Source: JBDSZL01 sp039925145
GTDB lineage: Bacteria > Acidobacteriota > Vicinamibacteria > Vicinamibacterales > SCN-69-37
DNA: 37,965 nucleotides
Assembly (NCBI GenBank): GCA_039925145.1
Contig: JBDSZL010000058.1
Location: 1-37,965 of the forward strand
Reading direction: 5' to 3'
Under the pieces are notes generated by a model. That model made no database searches, was not told the origin of the DNA, and was given only the letters and a program-made list of their open reading frames with translations. Positions within the stretch are counted from its first letter, which is position 1. Each line of letters starts with the position of its first letter. Below are positions 30,297-37,965 of this stretch, in pieces. A program made the translations under genes and the position numbers.

Positions 30297-31388
30297 ATGC
30301 CTGAGCTACTGGACTTCGAAGAGCCTGTCGGCGTGCTGCTCAAGGAAATCGAGGCGCTGAGCCTGATGCCGCAGACGGCAGAGCGGCGCGCGTCGATCGC
30401 GCGGCTCGAGGCGCGCGCGGCTGAACTGCGCGCCGAGATCTTCTCGCAATTGCGCCCGTGGCAGTGCGTGCAGGTGGCGCGGCATCCGAACCGACCCTGC
30501 ATGCTCGATTATGTCGAGCGGTTGTTTCCGGGCTTCTTGGAGCTGCACGGCGACCGCCGCTTCGCCGACGACAAAGCCATCGTTGCCGGCTTCGGGTTCT
30601 TCCATGGCGAGTCGGTCGCTGTGGTGGGGCACCAGAAGGGGCGCGACACCAAGCAGAAGATTTACCGGAATTTCGGGTACGCCAAGCCGGAGGGTTACCG
30701 CAAGGCACTCCGGATCATGCGTCTGGCCGAGAAGTTCAAGCGCCCGGTCATGGTGTTCATCGACACACCGGCCGCCTATCCCGGGATCGAATCGGAGGAA
30801 CGGGGCGTGGCTGAGGCCATTGCCTTCAACCTGCGGGAGATGGCGCTGCTCGACGTGCCGGTCGTCGTGATCGTGTGCGGCGAGGGCGGCAGTGGCGGGG
30901 CGCTCGGCATCGCCATTGGGGATCGCGTGCTCATGCAGGAGTTCAGCGTGTACAGCGTGATTCCGCCAGAAGGCTGCGCGGCGATTCTGTGGCGCGACTC
31001 GGCGCGCAAGGTCGACGCGGCCGAGGCTCTCAAGATCACGGCGCCGGATCTATTGCAGATGGGCATCATCGACGAGATCGTGAAGGAGCCCACCGGCGGG
31101 GCGCACCTCGACTACGCCCGCGCGGCCGAGCTCGTCGACGCGGCGCTCTGGCGCCATCTACAGCAGCTCGCGCGCATGGCCGGGCCGGCCCGGCTCGACG
31201 CCCGTTACCAGAAGTTCCGCAACATCGGCCGGCTGGGCCACGCCTTTACCGAGGATGTGGCACAAGGCCAGCCGCAGCCCCCCCGCCAAGGCTCCGCGCC
31301 GGTGTCCGGCGCCGGGGCCGCCCAGCCGGCGCGCCCCGCTGGCCGTTCGGGCACGGCGTCAGGCCGAGGTTCGGGACAGGCGCGTTGA
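30297..31388 (+). CDS. accA: Acetyl-CoA carboxylase carboxyltransferase subunit alpha
   Basis: The 363-residue subunit works with AccD to transfer CO2 from biotin to acetyl-CoA, the first step in fatty-acid synthesis. The coiled N-terminal part (LLKEIEALSLMPQTAERRASIARLEARAAELRAEIF) leads to the crotonase-fold domain with PNRPCMLDYVERLFPGFLELHGDR, GHQKGRDTKQKIYRNFGYAKPEGYRKALR, PAAYPGIESEERGVAEAIA, EGGSGGALGIAIGD and SVYSVIPPEGCAAILWRD. The last 40 or so residues are a low-complexity Gly/Pro/Ala/Ser tail not typical of the family. ATG 30297 follows dnaE closely. The stop overlaps recJ by one base (TGATG). Confidence 0.95.
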   Translation: MPELLDFEEPVGVLLKEIEALSLMPQTAERRASIARLEARAAELRAEIFSQLRPWQCVQVARHPNRPCMLDYVERLFPGFLELHGDRRFADDKAIVAGFGFFHGESVAVVGHQKGRDTKQKIYRNFGYAKPEGYRKALRIMRLAEKFKRPVMVFIDTPAAYPGIESEERGVAEAIAFNLREMALLDVPVVVIVCGEGGSGGALGIAIGDRVLMQEFSVYSVIPPEGCAAILWRDSARKVDAAEALKITAPDLLQMGIIDEIVKEPTGGAHLDYARAAELVDAALWRHLQQLARMAGPARLDARYQKFRNIGRLGHAFTEDVAQGQPQPPRQGSAPVSGAGAAQPARPAGRSGTASGRGSGQAR

Positions 31389-33124
31389 TGCAGCGACGCG
31401 TGTGGGAGGACGTGCCCTGCGACGCCGATCACGTTCAGGCCATGGCACAAGCCATCGGCGTTCCCCCCGTGATTGCGCGCCTGCTCTGCCAGCGCGGCTT
31501 TCACGACCCGGACACGGCGCGGTTGTTCCTGACGCCCGACATGTCGCAACTGCTCGATCCGTATCGCCTCAAGGACATGCGCGAGGCCGTCGATCGCCTG
31601 ATGGGTGCGATCGCCCGCAACGAGCTCATTGCGATTCATGGTGACTACGACGTCGACGGCATCACGGCGACGGTGATCCTGCGTCGCGCCATCGAGTTGC
31701 TGGGCGGGTCGGTCATTCATTTCGTGCCCGATCGGCTGAAGGACGGCTATGGCCTGCAGCCGGCGACCATCGAACGCCTTCATGCGCGAGGGGCGCGGGT
31801 GATCGTGTCGGTCGACTGCGGCATCCGCGCCACCGAGGCGGCGTTGCGCGCACGCGAGCTGGGTCTCGACCTGATCATCACGGATCATCACGAACCCGAG
31901 GCCGGGTTGCCGCCCGCTCTGGCGGTCATCAACCCGAAGCGGCCCGATTGCAGCTATCCGGACAAGATGCTGGCCGGCGTGGGGGTCGCCTTCAAGCTCG
32001 TGCAGGCGCTCCTCACGGCAAGCGGCCGCGGTGCCGAATGGCTGCCGCACTTCGTGAAGATTGCGGCCATTGGCACCCTGGCCGACGTGGTGCCGCTCGT
32101 CGGCGAAAACCGCGTCCTCGCGCATTGCGGACTCGGCGCGCTGTCGCTCGGGCCGCATGGGGCCGGCCTCGAAGCCCTGCTGGCAGAGAGTGGACTGCTC
32201 GGCAAGCAGCTCGACAGCTTTCACGTGAGCTTCGTGCTGGCCCCGCGGCTGAACGCGGCCGGGCGGATGAGCACGCCTGATCTGGCGCTCGATCTGCTGC
32301 TGATGCGCGGCCGCACCGACGAGGTGCGCGCGCGCGCCCGTGATCTCGCGCGGCAGCTGTCGGCAGAGAACACCAAGCGGCAGGAGCAGGAGCTGGCGAT
32401 TCTCACCGAAGCAAAGCGCTCGGTCGATCGCGACCCGAACGTGGGCGCTCACAACATGCTCATCGTCGCTGGCGACGGCTGGCACCGCGGCGTGCTCGGC
32501 ATCGTCGCGTCGAAACTCGCGGAGACGTACCACAAGCCGACGCTCGTGCTGTCGATCGAAGATGGCCTGGCGCGTGGTTCGGGCCGCAGCATTCCAGGAT
32601 TCGACCTGCTCGCGAGTCTCGAGTCCTGTGCGGAGATCTTTCTGCAGTTCGGCGGGCACCGCCAGGCCGCGGGCGTGACGCTCGAGGCCTGCCGGCTCGA
32701 CGAGCTTCGTCAGCGACTGACGGCGCGCGCGAACGAGGCGCTGAGCCCCGAAGACCTGGTGCCGCGTCTTCGTATCGACTCACCGCTGAGCCTCGGAGAG
32801 ATCTCGGGCGCGGTGGTGCAGGCGCTGCTGCGGCTGGGCCCGTTCGGGTCCGCAAACCCCAAGCCTGTGTTTCGCGCCTCGCCAATCGACCTCATCGCCG
32901 CGCCGCGCAAGCTGAAAGAGCGGCATCTCTCGCTGATGGTCAAGCAGGGCAGTCGGTCGTTCCGGGCGATGGCCTGGCGTGCCGGGGAACGTGCCGAGTA
33001 CCTCACCGCCAATCGTCTCGGCCTCGAGCTGGCATATTCGCTCGAGGAGTCGGACTACCGAGGCGAGCGGACCACGGAGCTGACCGTCGCGGACATCCGC
33101 CTGCCGGCAGGGGCGCTGGCGTGA
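31388..33124 (+). CDS. recJ: Single-stranded-DNA-specific exonuclease RecJ
   Basis: The 578-residue 5'-3' exonuclease acts in recombination and mismatch repair. DHH-family motifs are present: IHGDYDVDGITAT (motif I), VSVDCGIRA (motif II), ITDHHEPEAGLPPALAVINP (motif III, DHH) and the DHHA1 motif GGHRQAAGVTLE. A C-terminal OB-fold follows (about residues 460-575). Length matches RecJ from other bacteria. ATG 31388 shares its A with the accA stop. A much longer in-frame upstream extension runs through accA in another frame and is not coding. The stop overlaps the next gene's GTG by four bases. Confidence 0.95.
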   Translation: MQRRVWEDVPCDADHVQAMAQAIGVPPVIARLLCQRGFHDPDTARLFLTPDMSQLLDPYRLKDMREAVDRLMGAIARNELIAIHGDYDVDGITATVILRRAIELLGGSVIHFVPDRLKDGYGLQPATIERLHARGARVIVSVDCGIRATEAALRARELGLDLIITDHHEPEAGLPPALAVINPKRPDCSYPDKMLAGVGVAFKLVQALLTASGRGAEWLPHFVKIAAIGTLADVVPLVGENRVLAHCGLGALSLGPHGAGLEALLAESGLLGKQLDSFHVSFVLAPRLNAAGRMSTPDLALDLLLMRGRTDEVRARARDLARQLSAENTKRQEQELAILTEAKRSVDRDPNVGAHNMLIVAGDGWHRGVLGIVASKLAETYHKPTLVLSIEDGLARGSGRSIPGFDLLASLESCAEIFLQFGGHRQAAGVTLEACRLDELRQRLTARANEALSPEDLVPRLRIDSPLSLGEISGAVVQALLRLGPFGSANPKPVFRASPIDLIAAPRKLKERHLSLMVKQGSRSFRAMAWRAGERAEYLTANRLGLELAYSLEESDYRGERTTELTVADIRLPAGALA

Positions 33125-35277
33125 ACTGGCAGCGTGGTGCGCGTCTGGGCGTGGCGGTGGTCGGGCTCGGCACGGCTGTGGCGCTGTACGTCTTGACGCG
33201 GGAGCGGCCTCCGCAGCAGAACCTGCCGCCGATGACGACTCAGATCGATCCCACGGTCACCTCGCAGTCGGGCGCAGGCGTGCAGGTCAGCCAGGTGAAC
33301 GACACCGAGCGGTACCGGATGGAGTTCAGCGGCACGCGCACGCATCAGGACGGCCACATCGAGCTCGACGGCGTGCACATCCTTTTCAAGAAGGACAGCA
33401 CCGAGATCTGGGCAGGCCTGGCGACGATGAGCGCGCCCCCAAAGGGCAACCAGGCACCATCGTCGTTGCACATGACCAAGCACGTGCGGCTGAAGACGGG
33501 CGAAGGCGCCTCGGTCGAGGGCGACTCGGCCACCTACGATGACGCTGTGGGCATCACCAACATGCCGGGTCCCGTGACGTTCACGCGTGGACGCATGTCG
33601 GGATCGGGCGAAGGGGCGATCTACGAGCGCGATACGGGCGTCTTCCGACTGCTGGCCCAGGCGCACATGACCACGCTGGCCGATACCGCCAATCCGGATC
33701 CGGTGGATGCGACAGCCGAGACGCTCGTGTTCAACCGCGCCACGCGTGCGATGCAATTCGACAAGCAGGCGCGAATCGCGCACGGGGCCGATGTGATGAC
33801 GGCCGACCGCTCCACCCTCTATCTGTCCGAGGACGAGCAGCAGTTCCAGGTCATCGAGCTGCGCGGCAGCGCTGCGGTGATGCCCGCGCCAGGGAAGACA
33901 TCTGCGTCGCCAGAGATGCACGCGCAGGATATCGACCTGGGGTTCTACCCGGGAACTCAGGTGCTGCAGCGGGCGCTGCTCACTCGCCAGGCGAGCATGG
34001 TCAGCGTTAATGCTCAGGGACGCCGCGCCGTCACCGCCGGGGTGATCACGCTTGGCACGGCGCCCGATGGGACCACCGTGACAAAGCTCGACGCGCACGA
34101 TCGCGTGGAGGTGAGAACACCCGCGGCGGCCGACGTACCCGAGCGTGTCATCACCGCACCGGTGCTCGTCTCGACCGGCGACGACAAGATCGGGCTGACG
34201 TCGGCGCTCTTCAGCGGTGGCGTGAGTTTCGTCGAGACGCTTCGCGCGGCGGGCAAGCCACCCGCGCAGCGTACCGGCACCGCACAGATGCTCACGCTGA
34301 AGTTGAAGGGGCAGCTCGACGCGATCGACGAGGCCGAGTTTCAACGCGACGTGAGCTTCAAGGACAGCGATGTATCGGGCCGGGCCGACATCGGCACCTA
34401 CTTTGCGTCTGCGGGCAAGCTGACGCTCAAGCCGGATCCGCGAGGCGTCAGGCGGCCTCCCAATGTGACGAGCGGCGATATCACGGTCGACGCCCGCGAG
34501 TACGTCGAGGTCGATCTCAACACCCAGTACCTGCACGCGCGGGGCGACGTCAAAACGGTCACCGCGGCCGCCAAGCCTGGAGCCACCGCCTCCAATTCGC
34601 TCTTCACCGGCACCGACTCCACGATCGGGTTTGGCACAGAGTTCTGGTACGAAGGCAAACAGACCCGGTACGCCGGGGTCGAGGGCGCCCCGGCTTCCAT
34701 CAGCCAGGGCGATAGCCGCGTCGCGGGCCTCAAGGTGCTGGTCGGCAATGAGACGCATGATTTGAGCACGTCTGGCGCCGTCGACTCCACGTTTCTGCTC
34801 ACCGACGCTGCGTCGACGGGCACGAAGTACCGCCTCACCGCCGACTCGATGGAGTACAAGGAGTCTGAGCGTCGGGCCGTTTACCGCGGTGTACCCGCCA
34901 GGTTGACCACCACGCCGCCCAAAGCGACGGTTGCCGACGGCGACACGACGGCGAAGACTATCGTCCTCATCCTTGCCAAGGAAAGTCGAAGCGTGGAGCG
35001 GCTCGACGCGCAGGTCGATGTCTATTCCAAGATGAAGGAAGGCCGCGAAGCTGTGGCCGACACGCTCGTCTACGAGAGCGGCTCTGGACGCTACACGCTG
35101 ACGGGCAAGGCCGGCCGGCCCGTCCGGGTGCGCAGCCGCGACAAGAACGGTAAATGCTCGGAGACGATCGGCCGGTATGGCTATTTCGTCAGCGGGCAGG
35201 AGGTACCGTCGTTTCCGGCCGAGGAAAACCCAGGCGGGTTCAGCAGCGGTCTGCCGTGCACGGGGTCCCTGAACTGA
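33121..35277 (+). CDS. LptC/LptA (OstA-like) LPS-export protein
   Basis: The 718-residue protein has an N-terminal membrane anchor (residues 9-27, LGVAVVGLGTAVALYVLTRER). A long series of OstA-type beta-jellyroll repeats follows, with motifs such as GEGASVEGDSATYDD, ETLVFNRATRAMQFDKQARI, YREYVEVDLNTQYLHARGDVK-like blocks, and LTADSMEYKESERRAVYRGVPARL near the end. LptC (about 190 residues) and LptA (about 180) normally form the periplasmic bridge that carries LPS from the inner to the outer membrane. This single chain is long enough to hold both. The GTG start (33121) overlaps recJ, and the stop overlaps lptB by one base, so it is surely part of the Lpt system. Exact domain limits cannot be set without profile searches. 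Confidence 0.85.
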   Translation: MNWQRGARLGVAVVGLGTAVALYVLTRERPPQQNLPPMTTQIDPTVTSQSGAGVQVSQVNDTERYRMEFSGTRTHQDGHIELDGVHILFKKDSTEIWAGLATMSAPPKGNQAPSSLHMTKHVRLKTGEGASVEGDSATYDDAVGITNMPGPVTFTRGRMSGSGEGAIYERDTGVFRLLAQAHMTTLADTANPDPVDATAETLVFNRATRAMQFDKQARIAHGADVMTADRSTLYLSEDEQQFQVIELRGSAAVMPAPGKTSASPEMHAQDIDLGFYPGTQVLQRALLTRQASMVSVNAQGRRAVTAGVITLGTAPDGTTVTKLDAHDRVEVRTPAAADVPERVITAPVLVSTGDDKIGLTSALFSGGVSFVETLRAAGKPPAQRTGTAQMLTLKLKGQLDAIDEAEFQRDVSFKDSDVSGRADIGTYFASAGKLTLKPDPRGVRRPPNVTSGDITVDAREYVEVDLNTQYLHARGDVKTVTAAAKPGATASNSLFTGTDSTIGFGTEFWYEGKQTRYAGVEGAPASISQGDSRVAGLKVLVGNETHDLSTSGAVDSTFLLTDAASTGTKYRLTADSMEYKESERRAVYRGVPARLTTTPPKATVADGDTTAKTIVLILAKESRSVERLDAQVDVYSKMKEGREAVADTLVYESGSGRYTLTGKAGRPVRVRSRDKNGKCSETIGRYGYFVSGQEVPSFPAEENPGGFSSGLPCTGSLN

Positions 35278-36002
35278 TGGCCACACTTCGGACTGAACGG
35301 CTGACAAAGGCATACGGCGGCCGCACCGTAGTCCGCGATGTGAGCATCGACGTGGCATCGGGCGAAATCGTCGGACTCCTCGGGCCCAACGGAGCGGGCA
35401 AGACCACGACCTTCGGGATGGTGGTGGGGCTGGTCGGGCCAGACGCTGGCCGTGTGCTGCTCGACGAACACGACGTCACCTCCGACGCCATGTACGTGCG
35501 GGCCCGGAAAGGCGTCGGCTACCTGCCGCAGGAACCGTCGATCTTCCGGGGTCTCACGGTCGAGCAGAACGTCATGGCCATTCTCGAGACGCTGCCCATC
35601 GACGGCCGTACGCGCCGCACCCGGCTGCAGGAACTGCTGTCGGAACTGGGGCTCACGGGCCTGGCGCGCTCCCCCGCATACACCCTGTCGGGCGGCGAGC
35701 GCCGCCGCGTCGAAATCACGCGGGCGCTCGTCAACGCCCCCAAGTTCATCCTGCTCGACGAGCCCTTTGCGGGCATCGATCCTATCGCAGTCGCCGACAT
35801 TCAGAAGATTGTGGTACATCTCAAAGACAAGGGCATTGGCGTGCTCGTCACCGACCACAACGTGCGAGAGACGCTCCAGATCACCGACCGCGCATATATC
35901 GTGCACGACGGGGTCATTTTCAGGAGTGGCACACCGGATGCCCTGGCTGCCGACGAGGATGTGAAGCGGATTTACCTCGGCGCCGATTTCCGGCTGGACT
36001 AA
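35277..36002 (+). CDS. lptB: LPS export ABC transporter ATP-binding protein LptB
   Basis: The 241-residue ATPase powers LptFG. It has Walker A GPNGAGKTT (about residues 37-45), the Q-loop region VGYLPQEPSIFRGLTVEQNV, ABC signature LSGGERRRVEI, Walker B ILLDEPFAGIDPI and the switch histidine in VTDHNVRETL. DHNVRETL and PSIFR are diagnostic of LptB. ATG 35277 shares its A with the previous stop (TGATG). rpoN begins 31 bases after the stop, a neighbour order widely conserved in diderms. Confidence 0.96.
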   Translation: MATLRTERLTKAYGGRTVVRDVSIDVASGEIVGLLGPNGAGKTTTFGMVVGLVGPDAGRVLLDEHDVTSDAMYVRARKGVGYLPQEPSIFRGLTVEQNVMAILETLPIDGRTRRTRLQELLSELGLTGLARSPAYTLSGGERRRVEITRALVNAPKFILLDEPFAGIDPIAVADIQKIVVHLKDKGIGVLVTDHNVRETLQITDRAYIVHDGVIFRSGTPDALAADEDVKRIYLGADFRLD

Positions 36003-36032
36003 GATGAGTCTGACTTCAGGCACCTGATTTCC

Positions 36033-37466
36033 ATGGGCATTCAGCAGAAACTTCACGCGCGACTCGTCCAGAAGCTCATTCTGACGCCGTCGCTCCAGCA
36101 GGCGATCAAGCTGCTGCCGATGTCGACCCTCGAGCTGGCCGAGCTGCTCAACCAGGAGATGGTCGAGAACCCCATGCTCGAGGAGGTGCCGACCGACGAG
36201 CTGGCGGCCCAGGAAGCCACGCCGTCTACCGAACCGGTCGAAGCAGAGAAGAAGCCCGACGAGAAGGGCGACACCTGGGACGACCAGGACTACGAGTACT
36301 TTTTCGGGGAGTACCTCGACGATGGCTACCGGCCGCGGCAGCCGCAGGCCGAGGTCAAAGAACTGCCGCCGATCGAGAACACCCTGTCGAGCAAAGGCTC
36401 GTTGGCCGACCACCTGATGTGGCAGCTGAACCTGCAGACCGACGACGAGCTGATGCGTGAGATTGGCGCCGCCATCATCGGCAATGTCGACGACGACGGG
36501 TATCTGGTGGCGTCAGTCAACGAGATTGCCGCGCTCGGTCCGTGGGACGTGACAGCGGTGGAGCACGCGCTCGAGCAGGTCCAGGCGTTCGATCCGGTCG
36601 GTGTCGCGGCGCGCGACCTGCAGGAGTGTCTGCTGCTGCAAGTCCGGCATCTCGGCCTCGAAGGATCTCCGGTCGAGACGCTCGTGCGCGACCATCTGCG
36701 TCTCTTACAGAACCATCGCATCCCCGAGCTGGCCAAGGCGCTCGGGTGCGAGTTCGAGGACGTCAAGCACCATCTCGAGGTCATCAAGCACCTCGATCCC
36801 AAACCGGGCTCCCGCTATACGCCGGCAGACTCGCAGTACGTCATCCCGGACGTGTACATCATCAAGACCGAGGACGGCTACCGCGCGACCTTGAACGAAG
36901 ACGGCCTGCCGCAGCTGCGGATCAGCCCGGTGTACCGGCGGCTGCTCGATAAGGGCGGCGAGACGTCCGACGAAACGCGCGCCTACGTCAAAGACAAATT
37001 CCGGGCGGCCCTGTGGCTGCTCAAGTCGGTCGATCAGCGGCAGAAGACGATCGTCAAGGTGGCCACGAGCATCATCAATTTTCAGCGCGCATTCCTCGAC
37101 AAGGGCATCGAGCACCTCCGTCCGCTGGTGCTCCGCGATGTCGCCACCGACATTGGCATGCACGAATCCACGGTGTCGCGGGTCGTCAATAACAAGTATG
37201 TGCACACGCCTCAGGGCGTCTACGAGCTGAAGTTCTTCTTTCACAGCGGCATCAGCAGCTCGTACGGGGAGAGCGTCTCGTCGGTCACCATCAAGCAGCG
37301 CATTCGCAAGATCATCGAAGCCGAAGATGTGCGGCGGCCGCTGAGCGACTCCAAAATCATGAGCATCCTGCAGCGCGAGGGCCTTGTGCTGGCCAGACGC
37401 ACCATTGCCAAGTACCGGGAGGAGCTGAAGATTCCGACGTCGAATCAGCGCAAAATCCTGTACTGA
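36033..37466 (+). CDS. rpoN: RNA polymerase sigma-54 factor
   Basis: The 477-residue sigma factor recognizes -24/-12 promoters and needs AAA+ activators. Region I is Gln/Leu-rich (LVQKLILTPSLQQAIKLLPMSTLELAELLNQEMVENPMLEE). An acidic region II (about residues 55-100) precedes the core-binding domain (SSKGSLADHLMWQLNL, IIGNVDDDGYL, VQAFDPVGVAARDLQECLLLQ). The helix-turn-helix (LRDVATDIGMHESTVSRVVNNKYV) follows, with the RpoN box ARRTIAKYREELKIP at the C-terminus. All parts are intact. It follows lptB and precedes hpf, as in many Gram-negative genomes. No activator gene is present in the window. Confidence 0.97.
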   Translation: MGIQQKLHARLVQKLILTPSLQQAIKLLPMSTLELAELLNQEMVENPMLEEVPTDELAAQEATPSTEPVEAEKKPDEKGDTWDDQDYEYFFGEYLDDGYRPRQPQAEVKELPPIENTLSSKGSLADHLMWQLNLQTDDELMREIGAAIIGNVDDDGYLVASVNEIAALGPWDVTAVEHALEQVQAFDPVGVAARDLQECLLLQVRHLGLEGSPVETLVRDHLRLLQNHRIPELAKALGCEFEDVKHHLEVIKHLDPKPGSRYTPADSQYVIPDVYIIKTEDGYRATLNEDGLPQLRISPVYRRLLDKGGETSDETRAYVKDKFRAALWLLKSVDQRQKTIVKVATSIINFQRAFLDKGIEHLRPLVLRDVATDIGMHESTVSRVVNNKYVHTPQGVYELKFFFHSGISSSYGESVSSVTIKQRIRKIIEAEDVRRPLSDSKIMSILQREGLVLARRTIAKYREELKIPTSNQRKILY

Positions 37467-37483
37467 ATGCGGTCTATCCCCAC

Positions 37484-37965
37484 ATGATGAACTTCACTGT
37501 CACCGGGCGTCACCTGGTGGTTTCCGACGCCGTCCACGAGCAAGTCCAGAAGAAACTGTCTCACCTCCATCGGCTGCTGAACGACAGCGCGATCTCCGCG
37601 CAATGCGTCATCAGCCAGCAGCGACAGCTGTTCACGTGCGAGCTGACGCTGCACGCGCGGGGCGACCACATGCTGGTTGGCGTGGGCAAGCACACGCGGG
37701 CGGCCAGTGCCGTGGCCGCGGCAGCTGCCAAGGTGGAGCAGCAGGCGCTGCGGCTGTCCGACCGCTGGAAGACGCGTCGCAAGGACGCCGGCAGGCCTGT
37801 CCGGGATCTGGCGCCGGCCGACGATCAGGCCCCAGAGGCGCAGACCCGGGTCATTCGATCGCGGCGCTACGCCGTCAAGCCGATGAGCGTCGACGACGCG
37901 GTGCTCGCGCTGTCCAAGGGCGACCAGACGTTTCTCGTGTTCCGCGACGCCTCCTCGGAGTCGCT
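37484..37965 (+). CDS. hpf: Ribosome hibernation promoting factor, long form (3' end outside window)
   Basis: The frame is open from ATG 37484 (or ATG 37487) to the window edge, giving at least 160 residues. The N-terminal S30AE domain (MNFTVTGRHLVVSDAVHEQVQKKLSHLHRLL, CELTLHARG, AASAVAAAAAKVEQQALRL) binds the small ribosomal subunit. After a variable linker, the C-terminal domain of the long form begins (VIRSRRYAVKPMSVDDAVLALSKGDQTFLVFRDA), which lets two ribosomes join as a 100S dimer. The coordinates stop at the window end and the missing part should be only a few dozen residues. Position 17 bases after rpoN matches the common rpoN-hpf order. Confidence 0.93.
   Translation, partial: MMNFTVTGRHLVVSDAVHEQVQKKLSHLHRLLNDSAISAQCVISQQRQLFTCELTLHARGDHMLVGVGKHTRAASAVAAAAAKVEQQALRLSDRWKTRRKDAGRPVRDLAPADDQAPEAQTRVIRSRRYAVKPMSVDDAVLALSKGDQTFLVFRDASSES

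Noticed and set aside
33055..35358. 767-codon open frame on the minus strand
   Set aside because: Antisense to the LptC/OstA-like gene, which has the expected overlaps with recJ and lptB; no family motif in the shadow.

Overview
The window is about 38 kb of GC-rich DNA from a diderm (LPS-making) bacterium. The gene content looks like Acidobacteriota, most likely a Vicinamibacterales-type organism. Grounds for this are remnants of the large TonB-dependent receptors typical of that phylum, a Gly-rich ThuA/EF-hand secreted protein, an archaeal-type phosphatidylserine decarboxylase paired with PssA, and a deoxyhypusine-synthase-like polyamine enzyme. The assignment is inferred from gene families; no rRNA or tRNA is present and no database search was possible.

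Layout. Positions 1-9.5 kb are accessory. They hold a 5'-truncated ThuA-like protein with EF-hands, a decayed alpha/beta-hydrolase pseudogene, a Phd/VapC-type toxin-antitoxin pair with a perfect palindrome at its start, and two divergent exported proteins (a Met/His-rich unknown and a lactonase-like beta-propeller). After these come an ECF sigma factor with an NrsF-type membrane anti-sigma factor, a RibD/DHFR-like reductase, a TonB-dependent-receptor remnant, a small membrane protein and a membrane-anchored TPR protein. Positions 9.5-15.7 kb form a minus-strand block: agmatinase, deoxyhypusine-synthase-like protein, an orphan peptide-type solute-binding lipoprotein and mutS. Positions 15.8-18.8 kb (plus) carry a tsaB-rimI fusion, a YdcH-like small protein, psd and pssA. 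Positions 18.7-25 kb hold a 1312-residue NtrY-like sensor kinase, a polytopic membrane protein and a BamB-like PQQ propeller lipoprotein/secreted protein. Positions 25.1 kb to the end are a long plus-strand housekeeping chain: guaA, dnaE, accA, recJ, an LptC/OstA-like protein, lptB, rpoN and a 3'-truncated long-form hpf. Most of these genes overlap or nearly touch.

The most interesting observation is regulatory. The 149-bp gap between the Met/His-rich exported protein and the beta-propeller holds two mirror-image promoters. Each has an identical ATGTAACCG box followed, with GTAACC-N16-CGTA spacing, by a CGTA element. This is the architecture of ECF-sigma promoters and resembles the sigma-F/NrsF regulon known from Caulobacter. 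The sigma factor and its two-cysteine NrsF anti-sigma lie immediately downstream. The four genes therefore look like one envelope-stress or metal-stress unit whose two effectors have no known function. Other notable items are a duplicated EF-hand module inserted inside the ThuA fold, a likely leaderless GTG start opposite guaA, two kinds of intergenic repeat, and a putative homospermidine-type polyamine operon.
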